DNA of 64,000 bases, from NCBI GenBank assembly GCA_963971535.1, contig OZ020593.1, positions 11,938,342 to 12,002,341 on the forward strand, in the 5' to 3' direction. Positions 22,035-32,884 of the stretch are shown one piece after another; position 1 is the first letter of the stretch; the number at the start of each line of letters is the position of its first letter. The stretch comes from Notolepis coatsorum. Its lineage: Eukaryota; Chordata; Actinopteri; Aulopiformes; Paralepididae. Made by a program: the position numbers and the translations under genes. The notes below the pieces were generated by a model. It did no database searches, was not told the DNA's origin, and saw only the letters and a program-made list of their open reading frames with translations.

Positions 22035-23219
22035 GGCTATGGTTAGACTAGTGTATTCCTGGCGTTTTTTTACACGTTTTTGACGACGTATGATGTCCTA
22101 TCTACACAGAAACGCGTTTTTTGGCGTTTTTTTGTGGATACGGCTGAAACGCAAAATTGTGTTTGCGTTTGGAGATACGCAAAAAAACGAGTCGACAAAC
22201 AGCGTGTAGTCAGCACGCTAGCCGTTGTTGCGAAAACGCCCATGCGCAGTAGATACCATCTGCGTGCCCTTCCGGTGACAGCAGAGTGTGTGTGTGTGTG
22301 TGTTTGGGACAGAGCTCCGTGTCCCAAATAGCTTCAGCTACCATGTGTTGTCAAGTTATTGTTATAAGGACCCCAGTCCAAGCTACAACAGTCTGCATTC
22401 CCTTAACAATTGTTTGTATTGAGCCGTATTGTATTGTACCCATATGCAATATGTTAAATAAAGTTTACATCCATTCATTCTGCTAGCATTACCGATGGCA
22501 TGAGCAGCTGGCTAACGTGAGCTATCAGGATTCAGACCCTGTTAGCTCAGAGTTCCTCTTTCAACTTAAGAAGCATTAAACAAAATGGCCCAGTCATCTA
22601 TTCACCTTTGTTTAATACACACAGCGTTGTCTCTAATGTTATCTAACTACTGATAGCTCGCGATATCATCAGTTTCGTGCTGGCTAAGTAGCGTGAGCTA
22701 ACGTTAGCTTCTAGCCACAATGCTATATTGTTATAATGGCATACTCCATTGACGTTAGCATGCAGCTAACAATGCTACCGAGCGTTTTTTACACTAAACT
22801 ATCCGCTCTTGGTGGTCACTTGTGTTGATGTTAGTTTTGTTTCATCAACAAATGACAGGCAGAACACACAGTGAATGTATCCGTTTTGTTTATTGCACTT
22901 TTATTAGGCTTTGCTGACAAATTATGGTTATTATTATTAAAAGATGGTGGCGCGGCATAGGCGCCTGCCTTATTGACATCTTTGCTGGAGCTTCCACCAG
23001 GAAGTGTATTGGCACATTCGTTCTGATTGGTTGAAATTGCCTTCATGTTTGCCACCTACTGCCACCTACTGCTTTGGCAGTGTACTACATCAGTGTGCTC
23101 TGGTGACAAAAACAAAAAAAAAACGAAAGTGTGACTCGAGGCGCATGACGTCGCGGCGATACGCGGCGATGCGTATAAGAAAACAATACGAAGATGATAC
23201 GAAAGGTGTAACCTCAGCC
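22035..23219. mobile_element. TIR DNA transposon, ~1.19 kb
   Basis: The ends GGCTATGGTTAGACT and TAACCTCAGCC are imperfect inverted repeats flanked by TCA on each side. The flanks join to match 20,530-20,600 (TGAATGGAGCAA...TCAGAAAGCTG...GTGAAATGACTACCA), so an empty paralogous site exists. A 3-bp duplication suggests PIF/Harbinger or CACTA-like, but TCA is not canonical. A LINE-A tail piece (22,390-22,482) lies inside. Confidence 0.65.
22390..22482 (+). mobile_element. LINE-A 3' tail, short
   Basis: It holds CCCTTAACAATTGTTTGTAT, the variant GCAATATGTTAAATAAAGTT and a CATTCATTC tail. Confidence 0.8.
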
Positions 23220-23477
23220 TCAGAAAGCTGTCTTTTAGTGAAATAACTACCACTCAACTCAAGATATAAAAAATGGCTCACAAACAAAAGTAACTCATGA
23301 AAACAATAACCTAGTACAATCCACAGAGAACCGATATATTAATATAATATATGACCCTTTTAAGAAAAACAAACAAAACAAATAAAGACAACATGAATAA
23401 TACAAAAGAGGAAACGGTGCACGGGTGAGGCTCTGGTGAGAGCGGAAGTTTGATGCAACCGCTTGACTTGAGTCACG

Positions 23478-26283
23478 ACTCTGTCTCCTGCACCTCCTCT
23501 CTCTCTCCTCCTGCACCTCCTCTCTCACTCCTCCTGCACCTCCTCTCTCTCTCCTCCTGCACCTCCTCTCTCTCTCCTCCTGCACCTCCTCTCTCTCACT
23601 CCTCTCTCTCCTCTCTCCTCCTGCACCTCCTCTCTCTCTCCTCCCCTCCTGCACCTCCTCTCTCTCTCCTCCTGCACCTCCTCTCTCTCTCTCCTCCTGC
23701 ACCTCCTCTCTCTCCTCCTGCACCTCCTCTCTCTCTCTCCTCCTGCACCTCCTCTCTCTCTCCTCCTGCACCTCCTCTCTCTCCTCCTGCACCTCCTCTC
23801 TCTCTCTCCTCCTGCACCTCCTCTCTCTCTCATCATGCACCTCCTCTCTCTCCTCCTGCACCTCCTCTCTCTCTCCTCCTGCACCTCCTCTCTCTCTTCC
23901 TGCACCTCCTCTCTCTCTCCTCCTGCACCTCCTCTCTCTCTCTCTCTTGAGTCACCTCCTCTCTCTCTCCTCCTGCACCTCCTCTCTCTCTCTCTCTTGA
24001 GTCACCTCCTCTCTCTCTCCTCCTGCACCTCCCCTCTCTCTCCTCCTGCACCTCCTCTATCTCTCTCTTGAGTCACCTCCTCTCTCTCTCCTCCTGCACC
24101 TCCTCTCTCTCTCCTCCTGCACCTCCCCTCTCTCTCCTCCTGCACCTCCTCTCTCTCTTCCTGCACCTCCTCTCTCTCTCCTCCTGCACCTCCTCTCTCT
24201 CTCTCTCTCTTGAGTCACCTCCTCTCTCTCTCCTCCTGCACCTCCTCTCTCTCTCCTCCTGCACCTCCTCTCTCTCTCTCTCTCTTGAGTCACCTCCTCT
24301 CTCTCCTCCTCCTGCACCTCCTCTCTCTCTCTCTCTCTTGAGTCACCTCCCCTCTCTCTCCTCCTGCACCTCCTCTCTCTCCTCCTGCACCTCCCCTCTC
24401 TCTCCTCCTGCACCTCCTCTATCTCTCTCTTGAGTCACCTCCTCTCTCTCTCCTCCTGCACCTCCTCTCTCTCTTCCTGCACCTCCCCTCTCTCTCCTCC
24501 TGCACCTCCTCTATCTCTCTCTTGAGTCACCTCCTCTCTCCTCCTGCACCTCCTCTCTCTCTCCTCCTGCACCTCCTCTATCTCTCTCTTGAGTCACCTC
24601 CTCTCTCTCTCCTCCTGCACCTCCTCTCTCTCCTCCTGCACCTCCTCTATCTCTCTCTTGAGTCACCTCCTCTCTCTCTCCTCCTGCACCTCCTCTCTCT
24701 CTCCTCCTGCACCTCCCCTCTCTCTCCTCCTGCACCTCCTCTATCTCTCTCTTGAGTCACCTCCTCTCTCTCTCCTCCTGCACCTCCTCTCTCTCCTCCT
24801 GCACCTCCCCTCTCTCTCCTCCTGCACCTCCTCTCTCACTCCTCTCTCACTCCTCTCTCCTCCTGCACCTCCTCTCTCACTCCTCTCTCCTCCTGCACCT
24901 CCTCTCTCACTCCTCTCTCACTCCTCTCTCACTCCTCTCTCCTCCTGCACCTCCTCTCACTCCTCTATCTCCTGCACCTCCCCTCTCTCTCCTCCTGCAC
25001 CTCCCCTCTCTCTCCTCCTGCACCTCCTCTCTCACTCCTCTCTCACTCCTCTCTCACTCCTCTCTCCTCCTGCACCTCCTCTCTCTCCTGCACCTCCCCT
25101 CTCTCTCCTCCTGCACCTCCCCTCTCTCTCCTCCTGCACCTCCTCTCTCACTCCTCTCTCACTCCTCTCTCACTCCTCTCTCCTCCTGCACCTCCTCTCA
25201 CTCCTCTCTCTCCTGCACCTCCCCTCTCTCTCCTCCTGCACCTCCCCTCTCTCTCCTCCTGCACCTCCTCTATCTCTCTCTTGAGTCACCTCCTCTCTCT
25301 CTCCTCTCTCTCCTCCTGCACCTCCTCTCTCTCTCCTCCTGCACCTCCTCTCTCTCCTCCTGCACCTCCCCTCTCTCTCCTCCTGCACCTCCCCTCTCTC
25401 TCCTCCTGCACCTCCTCTCTCACTCCTCTCTCACTCCTCTCTCACTCCTCTCTCCTCCTGCACCTCCTCTCACTCCTCTCTCTCCTGCACCTCCCCTCTC
25501 TCTCCTCCTGCACCTCCCCTCTCTCTCCTCCTGCACCTCCTCTATCTCTCTCTTGAGTCACCTCCTCTCTCTCTCCTCCTGCACCTCCCCTCTCTCTCCT
25601 CCTGCACCTCCCCTCTCTCTCCTCCTGCACCTCCTCTATCTCTCTCTTGAGTCACCTCCTCTCTCCTCCTGCACCTCCTCTCTCTCTCCTCCTGCACCTC
25701 CCCTCTCTCTCCTCCTGCACCTCCTCTATCTCTCTCTTGAGTCACCTCCTCTCTCTCTCCTCCTGCACCTCCTCTCTCTCCTCCTGCACCTCCCCTCTCT
25801 CTCCTCCTGCACCTCCTCTCTCACTCCTCTCTCACTCCTCTCTCCTCCTGCACCTCCTCTCTCACTCCTCTCTCCTCCTGCACCTCCTCTCTCACTCCTC
25901 TCTCACTCCTCTCTCACTCCTCTCTCCTCCTGCACCTCCTCTCACTCCTCTCTCTCCTGCACCTCCCCTCTCTCTCCTCCTGCACCTCCCCTCTCTCTCC
26001 TCCTGCACCTCCTCTCTCACTCCTCTCTCACTCCTCTCTCACTCCTCTCTCCTCCTGCACCTCCTCTCACTCCTCTCTCTCCTGCACCTCCCCTCTCTCT
26101 CCTCCTGCACCTCCCCTCTCTCTCCTCCTGCACCTCCTCTCTCACTCCTCTCTCACTCCTCTCTCACTCCTCTCTCCTCCTGCACCTCCTCTCACTCCTC
26201 TCTCTCCTGCACCTCCCCTCTCTCTCCTCCTGCACCTCCTCTCTCACTCCTCTCTCACTCCTCTCTCACTCCTCCTCTCTCGA
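23478..26283. repeat. 2.8-kb polypyrimidine minisatellite
   Basis: It is built from three short words: TCCTCCTGCACCTCC, (CT)n runs, and ACTCCTCTCTC, with TTGAGTCACCTCC interspersed. Higher-order blocks of about 270-300 bp repeat between 24,840 and 26,270. The plus strand is almost all C/T, so triplex (H-DNA) formation is plausible. TGAGTCA occurs 15 times in the array plus once just left of it (23,469). The frames, up to 531 codons, are artefacts. Confidence 0.96.
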
Positions 26284-26367
26284 CGCTCATCCCGTGTATA
26301 TCGAGGCCGCCCTAAATTCACATGAGCTCAGAAAGGATTCCACATGATGTCGTCTCAGTGTCCTCTA

Positions 26368-27421
26368 TAGGGAGGTGTAGTGGTTACGTCATTTCAGTTT
26401 TTTCCTGTTCCACCCTCTGTTCCACTCAATGTATTTCCCCATTGACCATTTCTAAATCGGCTTGTTTTAGATCAATAAAGCATTAACGTTGGCATGGTGT
26501 ACCTTTCTGTGCGTATTTATCCACAATCTATAGCTCAACATGAAAATATTCGCAATTAATCGTAAAGGTAGCAAAATAACAACGTTTATGTTTTCGTTCG
26601 CTGGGAAACTACACTGCTATTTGGCGCTGCTGACTGACGTCACCACAGCGTAGCCTGCCTCCTGCCTACTAGTCACAGACCTAGGATCAGATGTCCCTTA
26701 CATTCCATAAGCTTAACAATTCGTACAATGGGAAAATAACTGACCCTGAATCTGTGGCTAGTATCTGTTTCACCCAACACTAGTGTTACAGGCTGGTCTA
26801 CAGCTCATTGTACAGCTACACTTGCAAACAACTAGTACTCCGGTGATCATAGCCATTTATCTCTAAAGCTAACCACTTATTTGTAAAAGCCACAACCACA
26901 TTTGTATTTATAATTTAAATCGTATAACGTTATTTCGCTGCATATTAAATCACTGTAAATACTAATGTAAATCATTGTTTCATTGTACATATTGTGTATA
27001 GTTTATATTGTTTTTTACATGACGTTAGTAGCTTGCTAGCCGGCATTCACGAAACTCCTAACATGCCCCGATTTAAAATGGTTCTCTCCTCTTTGTATAC
27101 CTTTGTCCTCACAAACAAAGTATTCTGCCAGGGAACTTATGGACACGACAGTAGTAGTAGTTATAAGGTTTTTGAGCTTGTAACGTTAACGTTAGTTAGC
27201 TATCGTGGTAGCTCCTTTCGTGACTGTGATGCACCGAGTGCATATAGTGGTATCAGCCGGCCATGAAGGGTAGCTAGCTAGCATAACCATTTTGTGCAAA
27301 AATGGAAAGATTGCCAATGTTCATGCGGCAGAATTGTTACAATAGCCGATAATCCATTTTCCCAATGATAAATCCCTATATACGGGTGGAACAACCAGTG
27401 ACGTCAGACCAAACCTCCCTA
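26368..27421. mobile_element. TIR element (TAGGGAGGTGTAGTGG family), ~1.05 kb
   Basis: It starts TAGGGAGGTGTAGTGGTTAC and ends GACGTCAGACCAAACCTCCCTA, given in part. It is the reverse-orientation relative of 31,485-32,548, sharing both ends and internal blocks such as CACAATCTATAGCTCAACAT. The middle (about 26,600-27,280) is not shared. No clear target duplication was found. Confidence 0.7.
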
Positions 27422-27540
27422 TTCGAACGTGAAACAGTGGAAACATTCATTTCTGTTACCTTTCTGTCTACGAACCAATGTGATGCTGGCTTGGATTTAA
27501 TTCAATGAGCACTGCGGGCCTTTCCAAACGCCATGCAAGT

Positions 27541-27545
27541 GTGTG

Positions 27546-27585
<40 letters not shown>

Positions 27586-27674
27586 GTGTGTGTGTCAGTG
27601 AGTGTGTGAGTGTGAGTGTGTGTGCGTCAGTGAGTGTATGTGTGTATGTGTGCGTGTGTGTGTCAGTGAGTGTA

Positions 27675-27706
<32 letters not shown>

Positions 27707-27767
27707 TGTGTGTGTGTGTGTCAATGAGCATGTGTGTGTGTGTCAGTGAGTGTATGTGTGTGTGTGT
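27541..27767. repeat. (GT)n-rich tract
   Basis: (GT)n with GTCAGTGAGTGTAT interruptions. The right part is the insertion target of the following MITE. Confidence 0.95.
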
Positions 27768-27936
27768 TAGGGCTGGGCGATATGACGATATTATATAAAT
27801 ATCGGGTACAGTTCATTAACGATACACTTTTTCAACGTATCGTGGATATCGTGATGTTTTGCCCAAGAGGATTGTGTCGCGTCAATCTGTCCACACGTTA
27901 CTCGTTCATATCTCAGCCCGTGCTGAGATATGCCCA

Positions 27937-27968
27937 TTCCGCGGTCTGTTAATAAAGTTTTCAATCAG
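27937..27968 (+). mobile_element. LINE-A 3' terminus, minimal
   Basis: It holds GTCTGTTAATAAAGTTTTCA only, the last ~30 bp of the family. Confidence 0.55.
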
Positions 27969-28261
27969 ACAGATGTATGGAAAGGCTTTTATTATAACAT
28001 TCGTTGTAGTAAAATCATTATGCCTCATTTAGTCATCCTGTTGAGCACTGGTCTCCTACTCGACGGCCGCGGGGAGCTAACGTTAGTAGCTTTGTTGTTG
28101 TTCAGCACACAGGACATTCAGGAAGTAAAAAACTAGGAGCTTGCCGATTGGTGCTAAGAACAGCAGGGCGGGTGCAAGCGCTGTGACGTAATTGGCAGAC
28201 TCGACTGTCAATCAAAATTATATGTTTCCGTCAGAATGAATGAGTGAAGACTTTGTTAAAG

Positions 28262-28365
28262 GGTTGCAGAATGGGTACAATACAGTACAGGAGGATGAAG
28301 ACCAGAAAAAGACTTTCGACTTTTTTACATAAGGGTCCTCCATTTTCAATTCATCAAAACATTTA
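28262..28365 (-). mobile_element. LINE-A 3' UTR fragment
   Basis: The plus strand shows the reverse of the family terminus (GCAGAATGGGTACAATACAG) through TCCATTTTCAATTCATC. It is diverged from the family (CAGAAAAAGACTTTCGAC). Confidence 0.8.
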
Positions 28366-28404
28366 GAGACATACATATATACAGTAGTTTCATTAAAATG
28401 CTAT

Positions 28405-28560
28405 TGATTGATTGATTGATTGATTGATTTAAAACTTTATTAACATATTGCAGAATGGGTACAGTACAGCTCAATACATACAATTGTTAAGGGGATGCAG
28501 ACCAGAGAAAGACTTTAGTCTTGTTTACATCAGGGTCCCCCATTTTCAATTCATCATATT
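28405..28560 (-). mobile_element. LINE-A 3' UTR fragment
   Basis: It begins with a (TTGA)n tail (ATTGATTGATTGATT) followed by AAAACTTTATTAACATATTG, and runs to TTTTCAATTCATC. The tail is intact, so it is a distinct insertion from the neighbouring copy. Confidence 0.88.
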
Positions 28561-28824
28561 TCATATCTAAATCATATAATATCTCATTGCTAAATATATG
28601 CAATATATAATCTAATAATCTAAATCTAATATATAATATAAAAATGCTAAATGCATGGGTATTTTATTTTGTCTTTAATGTTAGCTTGCAAAATCAAATA
28701 CTGTCTTGGTAAGCCTCATAATGAATTGTTTGGGGTAAAAAAGAAAAACATCGTGATGTGTATCGTGTATCGCCGAAAGGTCAGAAAATATCGTGATATC
28801 ATATTTAGGCCATATCGCCCAGCC

Positions 28825-28856
<32 letters not shown>

Positions 28857-28865
28857 GCGTATGTG

Positions 28866-29778
28866 TAGGCCGCGATAAGCAATAAATCGATTAATTGCCG
28901 CGATAATTAAAATGAATGCAATGATTTTGACGGGCGCGATTAATTGCTATTTGCGCGTTTGTTTTAATGAGGCGGAACCAGTGCCCCTTGTCAGTCACTG
29001 TCCGTGTTGGGAGGCGGGCCGCTGGCTTTACTACAGAGCAGAGAGCACAGCACAGGAGCTCCGTGGGGCAACACCACATAGCTTAACTACATTTCTCAAT
29101 AGTGTTGCTCCTTTTAACCAAGTAGCGTTATTTGTAGTGTAACGTTAGCGTTTTAACGTTAGTAGCTAACGTTAAAACTAACTTAAAGTTAGTTGTTCAC
29201 CAACAATCTCAACATTTGTTTTATCATTAGCTCATGTCGATCTACTAGTAGCATCAGCAAGCTAACGTTAGCTGGCCCCAGTCCACTAGCAGCATGTCGA
29301 TCTACCAGCAGCATCAGCAAGCTAACGTTAGCTGGCCCCAGCCCATTAGCAGCATGTCGAAGTAGTAGTAGCATCAGCAAGCTAACGTTAGCTGGCCCCA
29401 GTCCACCAGCAGCATGTCGATCTACTAGTAGCATCAGCAAGCTAACGTTAGCTGGCCCCAGCCCATTAGCAGCATGTCGAAGTAGTAGTAGCATCAGCAA
29501 GCTAACGTTAGCTGGCCCCAGTCCACCAGCAGCATGTCGATCTACCAGCAGCATCAGCAAGCTAGGATAATCACAACAATACTTCCGGTCCGGTCGGTGG
29601 GCTTCAAAATAAAAGTCTAAAACACCGGAAAAGACGGAGCGGTGGGCTTCAAAATAAAAGTTTTGGGAAATAAATTTCTCAAAAAAAAATTCTCTAACCG
29701 GTCGCAATAATATCGCTTATCGCGATATTTTCGGGGGCAATTAATCGCCCAGCAAAATTTGTTATCGTGGCAGGCCTA
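28866..29778. mobile_element. hAT-type element, 913 bp, perfect target duplication
   Basis: The ends TAGGCCGCGATAAGC and GTGGCAGGCCTA are flanked by identical CGTATGTG (28,858-28,865 and 29,779-29,786). The interior has CGCGATTAATTGC motifs and a 60-bp minisatellite. No transposase is seen. Confidence 0.92.
29235..29565. repeat. 60-bp minisatellite inside a hAT element
   Basis: About 5.5 units containing CATCAGCAAGCTAACGTTAG and TGGCCCCAGTCCA. Units alternate between TCTACYAGYAG and AGTAGTAGTAG variants, implying a 120-bp higher-order period. Each unit carries the palindrome GCTAACGTTAGC. Because 60 is divisible by 3, frames stay open on both strands without being genes. Confidence 0.95.
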
Positions 29779-29785
29779 CGTATGT

Positions 29786-29997
29786 GTGTATGTGAATGTG
29801 TGTGTGTGTGTGTGCGTGTGTCAGTGAGTGTGTGTGTGAGTGAGTGAGTGAGTGAGTGAGTGAGTGAGTGAGTGAGTGAGTGAGTGAGTGAGTGAGTGAG
29901 TGAGTGAGTGAGTGAGTGAGTGAGTGAGTGAGTGAGTGAGTGTGTGTGTGTGTGTGTGTGTGTCAGTGAGTGTGTATGTGTGTGTGTGTGTGTGTCA

Positions 29998-30040
<43 letters not shown>

Positions 30041-30055
30041 TGTGTGTGTGTGTGT
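29786..30055. repeat. (GT)n / (GTGA)n microsatellite
   Basis: (GTGA)n occupies about 29,835-29,940, between (GT)n tracts. Confidence 0.95.
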
Positions 30056-30639
30056 CCTGCATGTTAAACACACAGCTGATCCCTGCCGTCACTGGCTCAT
30101 TTCAGGGCACAAAGGGCAGATTGAAGGATCAGAGACTAACCGGAGGGTCTCTCTGCTCTAGTGCTCTAGTCTCCTTCACCCAGTAATCATTCAAATGCAA
30201 TAAGAAACGGGCATCATGGAATGTTCTTTGTGAGATAGTCTTTCCAAGGCAACAATTTCCCCCAACGTTGATATTATCAACTTTAGTTAAACGCCACGAC
30301 ACTGAGGAGCGACTTGTTCCTCCACTGATTAGAACTTAAGGACCGAGTCCGTCCGTCTGTCCATCTTTCACTGGTAACATTCTAGTGGTGGAAGGGTTTC
30401 CCATGACCTCAAACCGAGAGCAAACAAATAAACCTGCCGCTTAGAAAACAAAAACAAACATACAGAGTAGAAGAGCAAAGAAAAGCAGCGTGGTTGCATT
30501 TCAACAAGAACCAAGCTACCAGCCTGAGGCTGGAGCTGGACGACGGCATTCCACTGAAACGAGAGGGCGGCCGCGATTCTCCGCAATGCATCACTTGCTG
30601 TGCCGATTATAAACAGGACACAAAACCGGTTATCCGATT
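30056..30639. other. Unassigned interval
   Basis: No exon or repeat family is recognised. The minus-strand frame across 30,368-30,586 has no known domain. Confidence 0.4.
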
Positions 30640-31228
30640 TAAAAAATTAATTTTTTTTATCTTTTTCCTCCTTTTTTCCAATTTTCTCCCATCCCAATGT
30701 TAGTCGTTATGCCAATGCAAATGTTATGCCTGTCTATAATTATACCAATCTTTTTAATTCTTTTTATTATCTTTTTCCCCCTCCTTTTTCCGTTTTTCTC
30801 CCATCCCAATGTTAGTCGTTATGCCAATTCCCAATCCCCTTCCTGGTCGTTGCGCACTCTACCCCCTACCGTTGGTCTGGGAGGAGGGCGGAGACTATCA
30901 CATGCTTCCTCCAACACATGTGTAGCCAGCCCACGCTTCTTTTCACCTGGCAGCGCGGACTCTCACTGGGAGAGTGTAACGTGTGGAAGGTCACACTACC
31001 TCTCCTAGATCCTTCCCTTGCTGTGCAGGCACCCTGACCGACCTGTAGGAGTCGCTGTTTACAGCGACCAGGACCCACCCTCGCCGGGTTTCCCTCCCGC
31101 TGACACTGCCAATTGTGTCAGTATGGACGGTCGGCCAAGCCGGAAGCACCACAGCTGGATTCGATCCCACTGTCTCTGTGGTGGTAGACAGACGCTTAGT
31201 CCGCTGCGCTACCCGGCCTCCCTGGTAT
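30640..31228 (-). mobile_element. SINE-alpha (tRNA-derived), near full length
   Basis: On the minus strand the head lies at 31,228 and contains a tRNA-like A-box region (GGTAGCGCAGCGGACTAAGC) and B-box-like GGATCGAATCC. The body carries the TGTAGGAGTCGCTG and CTGGCAGCGCGGA blocks. The T-rich 3' part contains a partial internal duplication of TCTCCCATCCCAATGTTAGT (30,690 and 30,800). Confidence 0.82.
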
Positions 31229-31271
31229 CTGATAACTTATTATACTCTATATACCATCTAACGCTATATTT

Positions 31272-31475
31272 GGGGAAATGGCTGTGGGTTGCAGTAGGCT
31301 AATGGTTAGAGAAACACATTTGTGTGACCGCAAGGTCACCTGTTTGAATCCAGAGACTCTAGACTCACGAGTTAATGAATGAGAAGTGCTCTCTCCTCTC
31401 CCTCAAAAACAATGGTCCAAGTGCCCTTGAGCAAGGCACTGAACCCCCCCCCCCTCCCCCCAACCAGCTGTGGAG
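31272..31475 (+). mobile_element. tRNA-derived SINE, diverged
   Basis: The A-box-like TAGGCTAATGGTTAGAG and B-box-like CTGTTTGAATCC are about 45 bp apart. They are followed by AAGTGCCCTTGAGCAAGGCA, a block also seen in SINE-beta. Confidence 0.7.
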
Positions 31476-31484
31476 CCTCAACAA

Positions 31485-32616
31485 CAGGGAGGTGTAGTCT
31501 GACGTCACTTTAGTTTCCCGCGCGGTCCACCCGTATAGGGGTTTATCATTGGGGAAATGTATTATCGGCTATTGTAATAATTCTGCCTCATGAACATTGG
31601 CAAGCGTTCCATGTTTGCACAAAATGAGTTCCCTTCTATCACTAACATTATTGTTTAAGCATTTTTGGTTGAAATAAAATTATACGTAATTATTTTACGA
31701 TTAATTGCGAATTGTTTCATGTTGAGCTATAGATTGTGGATGAATACACAGAAAGTAGAGCCATATGGAATCCACGATCACGGAATCGCAGACGGAATCG
31801 CGGAATTGAGCAATAAAAATGGAATCAACTATTAAAAAAAAAAAAAATTAAAATTAAAAAAAAAAATATGTTGTGACATGTACAGCACTTTGTTCAACTT
31901 TGTCAGTGCTGTAAAGTTTAAAGTACCTTTTTAAATCTTAGACAAACAAAACACTTTGCTTTCATGAAATATTGTAAGCCGTCATTTGAGGCTTTATAAA
32001 AGCAGCACAATGAACACAAATCTGTCAGTGCCGAGTCCGACCTCATCTTAAATAACTAACAGCATTGCTTGTTGTAGTTAACAAAGAGAGGCAGAGTTGA
32101 TTTTGCAAAAATATATATTATTTTTATATTATTTTTTTTAAATAATCAAATTTTATTTTCATATTCGAATCCCATGCCCATCGAACGAAGCTTCGAAGTA
32201 TTTAAGACAGCCCTATTAAATGGACTGTTATATCTTATTAAATTGTGGACATTTATTCATTCCCACTTATTAGACACTATTTCTGATGGTAAAATGAGCG
32301 TACAAAGCAAAATACAGAATTCTGGAAAAAAAATACGGAAAAAACGGAATTTGGAAAAAAATATAATGGAATTTGGAAAAAAATAAAACGGATTTCATAT
32401 GGCTCTAAAAAGGTACACCGTGCCAATGTTCACGCTTTATTTGTTTTAAACGAGACGATTTAGAAATGTGTCCATTGGAAATACATTGCAATTTCAAGCA
32501 AGGTGGACCGGCCGGAAACAACAATGACGTAACCACTACACCTCCCTATAGACCAGGAAGTAACCACTACACCTCCCTATAGACCAGGAAGTAACCACTA
32601 CACCTCCCTATAGAGA
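31485..32616. mobile_element. TIR element (TAGGGAGG family), copy 2, with nested insertion
   Basis: Its body runs 31,485-32,548 with ends CAGGGAGGTGTAGTCTGACG and CACTACACCTCCCTA. The terminal ~37 bp (AAGTAACCACTACACCTCCC...) is repeated twice more, to 32,616. A 652-bp element (31,756-32,407) interrupts it. Confidence 0.72.
31756..32407. mobile_element. TIR element (TAGAGCCATATGG), 652 bp, nested
   Basis: The ends TAGAGCCATATGGAATCC and GGATTTCATATGGCTCTA are inverted repeats. The uninterrupted site (CACAGAAAGGTACACC, reverse strand) is preserved in the related element near 26,500, proving insertion. The target duplication is imperfect (GAAAG/AAAAG). The interior repeats CGGAATCGC and is AT-rich. 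Confidence 0.85.
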
Positions 32617-32884
32617 GGACTGTGGTTGTTCTGAGCAGCTTCCAGGTCCGTTTATAACCCACTGTTCCATGGCATACCTCCCCAGGCCACTGCTGTAAAT
32701 GGAATTGGTTCTATTCAACTTGCCTGGTCATAAAACTAGCTCAAATCAATTACATGATTTTTAATTAAAGGCACTACTAGTAGGAGGAGTTTGACGTCAA
32801 TGGTAGATTTAATGGCAGGATTACGGCAGAAACATGTTGAGACTGGTGGTGAGAATGAAAGACAATGGACTCGTCCATTGATTT
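32617..32884. other. Unassigned interval
   Basis: No feature is recognised. Confidence 0.4.

Larger units (their letters stand above)
27768..28827. mobile_element. hAT-type element, 1,060 bp, inserted in (GT)n
   Basis: The ends TAGGGCTGGGCGATATGACG and CATATCGCCCAGCCCTA are flanked by GTGTGTGT on both sides (27,760-27,767 and 28,828-28,835). Inside are three LINE-A tail pieces and a block (28,113-28,225) homologous to the centre of the 15.4-kb element in reverse orientation. Confidence 0.85.

Noticed and set aside
23295-26347. Frames of up to 531 codons on plus and many Arg/Glu-rich frames on minus
   Set aside because: Low-complexity CT array. Any frame is open because the stop-forming triplets are rare in it.
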